64,000 bases of DNA from Mucilaginibacter achroorhodeus (lineage in GTDB: Bacteria; Bacteroidota; Bacteroidia; Sphingobacteriales; Sphingobacteriaceae): the NCBI RefSeq assembly GCF_007846095.1, contig NZ_VOEI01000002.1, forward strand, positions 806,001 through 870,000, written 5' to 3'. Made by a program: the position numbers and the translations under genes. Within the stretch, counting starts at the first letter, position 1. Each line of letters starts with the position of its first letter. Under the pieces are notes generated by a model. That model saw only the letters and a list, made by a program, of their open reading frames with translations, did no database searches and was not told the DNA's origin. Of the stretch, positions 61,053-64,000 are shown piece by piece.

Positions 61053-62342
61053 ATGCCAACCAACCCACCAACAACCCAAAGCCGCATCCGCTCTATTATT
61101 GGCGGCTCTTTAGGTAACCTGGTTGAGTGGTATGATTGGTACGTGTATTCGGCTTTCTCGCTTTACTTTGCGGGTGCCTTTTTCCCAAAGGGAAGCCAAA
61201 CTGCGCAGTTGCTAAATACTGCCGGTATTTTTGCGCTCGGATTTTTAATGCGCCCCATAGGCGGCTGGCTGATGGGAACATTTGCCGATAAACACGGCCG
61301 TAAAAAAGCGCTTACGTTTTCTGTTTTGATGATGAGCGCCGGATCTTTAGTGATAGCCTTAACACCTACCTATAACCAAATTAACGTGGCAGCGCCGATA
61401 TTATTGGTGCTTGCCCGCATGCTGCAGGGCATTAGCGTGGGTGGCGAATATGGCACCAGCGCCACTTACCTAAGCGAAATGGCCGACAAGAAAAACCGCG
61501 GCTTTTATTCCAGCTTCCAATATGTCACCCTCATTATGGGGCAACTGCTGGCATTGGGCGTATTGGTGCTATTGCAGCGCGTTTTCTTGACCGAAGCACA
61601 GCTACACAGCTGGGGCTGGCGCATACCCTTTGCAATTGGTGCCGCATTGGCCATTATTGTTATGTACCTCCGCAGAAGCCTGCAGGAATCTGCAACTTTT
61701 GAAGGCGAAACTAAAAAGCCCGAATTACGCGGCACGCTAAAAGCACTCAGCCAGCATCCGCGTGAGGTTTTAACCGTGATAGGTTTAACACTTGGCGGCA
61801 CTGTAGCCTTTTATACCTTTACCACTTACATGCAAAAATTCCTGGTAAACACCAGCGGTTTTGATAAGGGCGATGCAACACTCATTTCTACCCTAACACT
61901 CATTGTGTTTATGCTGTTGCAACCGTTGTATGGCTATGTTTCAGACAGGATAGGCCGCAAGCCCATGCTTAAAGCTTTTGGCATATTGGGCGTTTTAACC
62001 ACCATTCCTATACTCACTTTTTTGAGCAATACCATTAATTTTTGGCTCGCTTTTGGGCTTATCACCTTCGCGTTGATGGTTGTGAGTAATTATACGTCCA
62101 TTAACGCTGTGGTAAAAGCAGAGTTATTTCCGGCGCATATCCGTGCTTTAGGCGTAGGCTTCCCATATGCTATTGCAGTTTCCATTTTCGGGGGTACTGC
62201 AGAATACATCGGCTTACTTTTTAAGAATAACCATCACGAGGAGTGGTTTTACTGGTATGTTACGTTCTGCATCGGTATTTCGTTAGCTGTTTACTGGCTG
62301 ATGAATGATACGAAGACACACTCTAAGATTGAAGGGGAATAA
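61053..62342 (+). CDS. MFS transporter, alpha-ketoglutarate permease-like (KgtP)
   Basis: The 429-residue protein has twelve hydrophobic segments and close likeness to E. coli KgtP through its length: GNLVEWYDWYVYSAFSLYFA, GFLMRPIGGWLMGTFADKHG, QGISVGGEYGTSATYLSEMA, GRKPMLKAFG and AELFPAHIRALGVGFPYA. It should import alpha-ketoglutarate or a similar dicarboxylate with protons. Alpha-ketoglutarate is also the end product of hydroxyproline breakdown, but nothing in the sequence links this gene to that locus. Flanked on the 3' side by a dispersed repeat. Confidence 0.92.
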   Translation: MPTNPPTTQSRIRSIIGGSLGNLVEWYDWYVYSAFSLYFAGAFFPKGSQTAQLLNTAGIFALGFLMRPIGGWLMGTFADKHGRKKALTFSVLMMSAGSLVIALTPTYNQINVAAPILLVLARMLQGISVGGEYGTSATYLSEMADKKNRGFYSSFQYVTLIMGQLLALGVLVLLQRVFLTEAQLHSWGWRIPFAIGAALAIIVMYLRRSLQESATFEGETKKPELRGTLKALSQHPREVLTVIGLTLGGTVAFYTFTTYMQKFLVNTSGFDKGDATLISTLTLIVFMLLQPLYGYVSDRIGRKPMLKAFGILGVLTTIPILTFLSNTINFWLAFGLITFALMVVSNYTSINAVVKAELFPAHIRALGVGFPYAIAVSIFGGTAEYIGLLFKNNHHEEWFYWYVTFCIGISLAVYWLMNDTKTHSKIEGE

Positions 62343-62369
62343 AAAAATAATGGCTATGCGATTCGCCGG

Positions 62370-62451
62370 ATGGCGAAGTAACAATCTCATCGGAATAGCA
62401 TAAAGAAGCACCTATGAGATTGCCGCGTCGCTGACGCTCCTCGCAATGACA
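62370..62451. repeat. Dispersed palindromic repeat, copy 2
   Basis: The 41-bp part at 62411-62451 matches 49797-49837 with one mismatch. Upstream, CAATCTCAT at 62383-62391 is the reverse complement of ATGAGATTG in the right arm, so this copy is also an imperfect inverted repeat. Confidence 0.75.
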
Positions 62452-62477
62452 TAAAGAGAAAAGTGCTAATAGCGGTC

Positions 62478-63164
62478 TTACTTAGATACCAATCCCGATA
62501 TGACATTAATACTCAAAGCCACTATGGCAGTGTTAAATGCAAAGGATATAAGCCCATGCATCCAGGCCAGGCGGCGGATGCGGCGGGACGAGATCTCAAC
62601 GTCGGAAACCTGGAACGTCATGCCGATCACGAAGGAAAAGTAAACGAAGTCGAGATAGTCGGGATCTTTCATATCGCCGGGGAAATCGAGTCCGCCAGCT
62701 TCTTTACCAGCGCTATCCTTATTGTAATACAAGTGGGCATATCTCATGGTAAATATGGTATGAACCAACCACCAGGATATTACCACTGCTACCATGGCTA
62801 ATATAATGTACGCTGCCGTTGTTTCCTCCGGGACGTCTTTAGATGATCTTAACAACAAATAAATAGCCACTAAACTAACTAACGACGAGGCGAGCACCAC
62901 CAAAAAAATCAGTGTGCGACTGGAATCTTCCAGACTGGCAATTTTCCTGATCTCGCGCGGGTGAGCCCCCAAAATAATCACCCAATCCAGTATAATAATG
63001 CTGGTTGCAATGCCTATCCAGGTAATTAAGGTGATCTCTGGAACCGACTTGAGATGCCTCGATAAGAAAAACGCGACCACACCTACCGCTAAGGAAATAA
63101 TTAAGCGATAATGCGCATCTACACGGAAAATGATCTGTTTGTTGGGCTTGGTGCGGGTTACCAT
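62478..63164 (-). CDS. DUF1345-family membrane protein
   Basis: The 228-residue protein has five or six hydrophobic segments and the DUF1345 blocks FRVDAHYRLIISLAVG, VVISWWLVHTIFTMRYAHLY and DYLDFVYFSFVIGMTFQVSDV near the C-terminus. Function unknown. It is single and lies next to YwbE on the same strand. Confidence 0.88.
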   Translation of the reverse strand: MVTRTKPNKQIIFRVDAHYRLIISLAVGVVAFFLSRHLKSVPEITLITWIGIATSIIILDWVIILGAHPREIRKIASLEDSSRTLIFLVVLASSLVSLVAIYLLLRSSKDVPEETTAAYIILAMVAVVISWWLVHTIFTMRYAHLYYNKDSAGKEAGGLDFPGDMKDPDYLDFVYFSFVIGMTFQVSDVEISSRRIRRLAWMHGLISFAFNTAIVALSINVISGLVSK

Positions 63165-63185
63165 CTGGCTGATATGTGGCCTAAT

Positions 63186-63386
63186 TTAATCTTCTTCAAC
63201 GATATTGGCAACACGGCCAACCTGCCCATCTTCTAAACGTACCTTTATACCGCGCGAGTGATACGTTGCACTGGTAAGCAGGTCTTTCACCACGCCGCGG
63301 GTAATCTTGCCGCTGCGCTGGTCTTTTTTAAGGATGATGTCAACCTCCAGTCCGGGATATATGTCTGCTCTGTTGCGTCCGTGCAT
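63186..63386 (-). CDS. YwbE-family small protein
   Basis: The 66-residue protein matches YwbE: YPGLEVDIILKKDQRSGKIT, RGVVKDLLTSATYHSRGIKV, then RLEDGQVGRV. It is probably a small all-beta (KOW-like) protein; the function is unknown. It ends 21 bp before the DUF1345 start and is likely co-transcribed with it. Confidence 0.88.
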   Translation of the reverse strand: MHGRNRADIYPGLEVDIILKKDQRSGKITRGVVKDLLTSATYHSRGIKVRLEDGQVGRVANIVEED

Positions 63387-63464
63387 TTGCTGTGGGATTA
63401 CACTGATTTTTATGATGATTTCACCGTTTTTCTAACCTAAGACTTCCTGATTCAGGCTCTTGAC

Positions 63465-64000
63465 TTAACGAACCAACCAACTTATCGCATCCTCAACTTT
63501 TTTAAAGTCGAAGCTGTTGATCACTTTATCCATGGCTGCACTTATCTGCTCATTCTGCAGGTTGCCAATGCTGCCTTCGTGTGTGTGTGCAACGGTTTTC
63601 TCAGGATTAAACTTTCCCTGCTCTATATCCAAACCTATCTGCTTGTATGCATCTCTGAAAGGTGTACCATTCAACACTGCCTTATTAACCTCTTCCACGC
63701 TGAACAGGTAAGCATATTTGGAATCATCCAAAATATTTTTATTGACTGTGATATTTTGGAGCATGAAGTTAGCCATTTGCAGGCAATCCATCAGATCTGT
63801 AAACGCGGGGAAAAGCAACTCTTTGAGCAATTGCAATTCGCGGTGATAGCCTGACGGCAGGTTGGTTGTCATCATAGCTACATCGTTTGGCAGGGCTTGC
63901 AGGCGGTTACATTTACCGCGCATAATTTCCCAAACGTCCGGGTTCTTTTTATGCGGCATAATGCTGCTGCCGGTGGTCAAATGCTCGGGGTAACTTACAA
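63465..64000 (-). CDS. argH: Argininosuccinate lyase, C-terminal part (5' end cut by window)
   Basis: The frame is open from the right edge; the ATG at 63980 is internal. The visible 178 residues begin SYPEHLTTGSSIMPHKKNPD, which contains the fumarase/lyase superfamily signature with the catalytic serine loop. They continue with GYHRELQLLKE and FMLQNITVNKNILDD, as in ArgH. The enzyme splits argininosuccinate to arginine and fumarate in the last step of arginine synthesis. The end SWLVR is a normal terminus, so the 3' end is complete. Confidence 0.93.
   Translation of the reverse strand, partial: VSYPEHLTTGSSIMPHKKNPDVWEIMRGKCNRLQALPNDVAMMTTNLPSGYHRELQLLKELLFPAFTDLMDCLQMANFMLQNITVNKNILDDSKYAYLFSVEEVNKAVLNGTPFRDAYKQIGLDIEQGKFNPEKTVAHTHEGSIGNLQNEQISAAMDKVINSFDFKKVEDAISWLVR

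Overview
The window looks like a chromosomal segment of a Bacteroidota species, most likely family Sphingobacteriaceae and close to Mucilaginibacter or Pedobacter. Three things point there: two SusC/SusD outer-membrane pairs, many lipoproteins and DUF families typical of that group, and start regions that carry the Bacteroidota -7 box TAnnTTTG instead of E. coli-type promoters. No phage, plasmid or CRISPR structure was seen. The only mobile-element trace is a decayed REP-associated transposase with REP-like hairpins.

Region 1 (1-18005) is a catabolic locus. The minus strand carries an AraC regulator (cut by the left edge), a D-hydroxyproline-type FAD dehydrogenase, a two-cysteine 4-hydroxyproline epimerase, a DapA-family pyrroline-4-hydroxy-2-carboxylate deaminase, and a SusD/SusC pair. 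Divergent from susC are two secreted beta-L-arabinofuranosidase-family enzymes (GH127/GH146 type); a third lies at 15978. Plant extensins carry beta-L-arabinofuranose on hydroxyproline, so enzymes that remove the arabinose sit beside enzymes that burn the hydroxyproline. A 29-bp composite motif occurs upstream of araC, of the deaminase operon and of susC. It is probably the operator that ties the locus into one regulon. A tRNA-Arg(CCG) and a class I aldolase sit inside this region.

Region 2 (18071-28264) holds mostly single genes: an AhpD-like protein, a Crp/Fnr regulator, a Tat-exported TIM-barrel protein, a GAF histidine kinase, a cupredoxin, a PAP2 membrane protein, a Tat-exported beta-propeller and an EEP-family nuclease/phosphatase. 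It also has the frameshifted transposase with its repeats, an M28 peptidase whose C-terminal domain is cut off by one in-frame stop, and a DUF2805 protein.

Region 3 (28407-46317) is a second outer-membrane system on the minus strand: a SusR-like membrane regulator, SusC, SusD, a strong hairpin terminator, two large VCBS/UnbV beta-propeller proteins, a vanadium haloperoxidase-family lipoprotein and a GH65 hydrolase resembling kojibiose hydrolases. One opposite-strand gene is embedded in it. I know of no assigned function for this combination.

Region 4 (46529-64000) is largely housekeeping: apt with a ComEA-like gene, a fused PlsC/GNAT aminolipid acyltransferase, an HGSNAT-like membrane protein, an MBL hydrolase, a phosphodiesterase followed by a DoxX gene between two paralogous secreted proteins, DUF2130, an SSB-like protein, an M20 deacylase, DUF2851, a KgtP-like transporter, DUF1345, YwbE and the 3' end of argH at the right edge.
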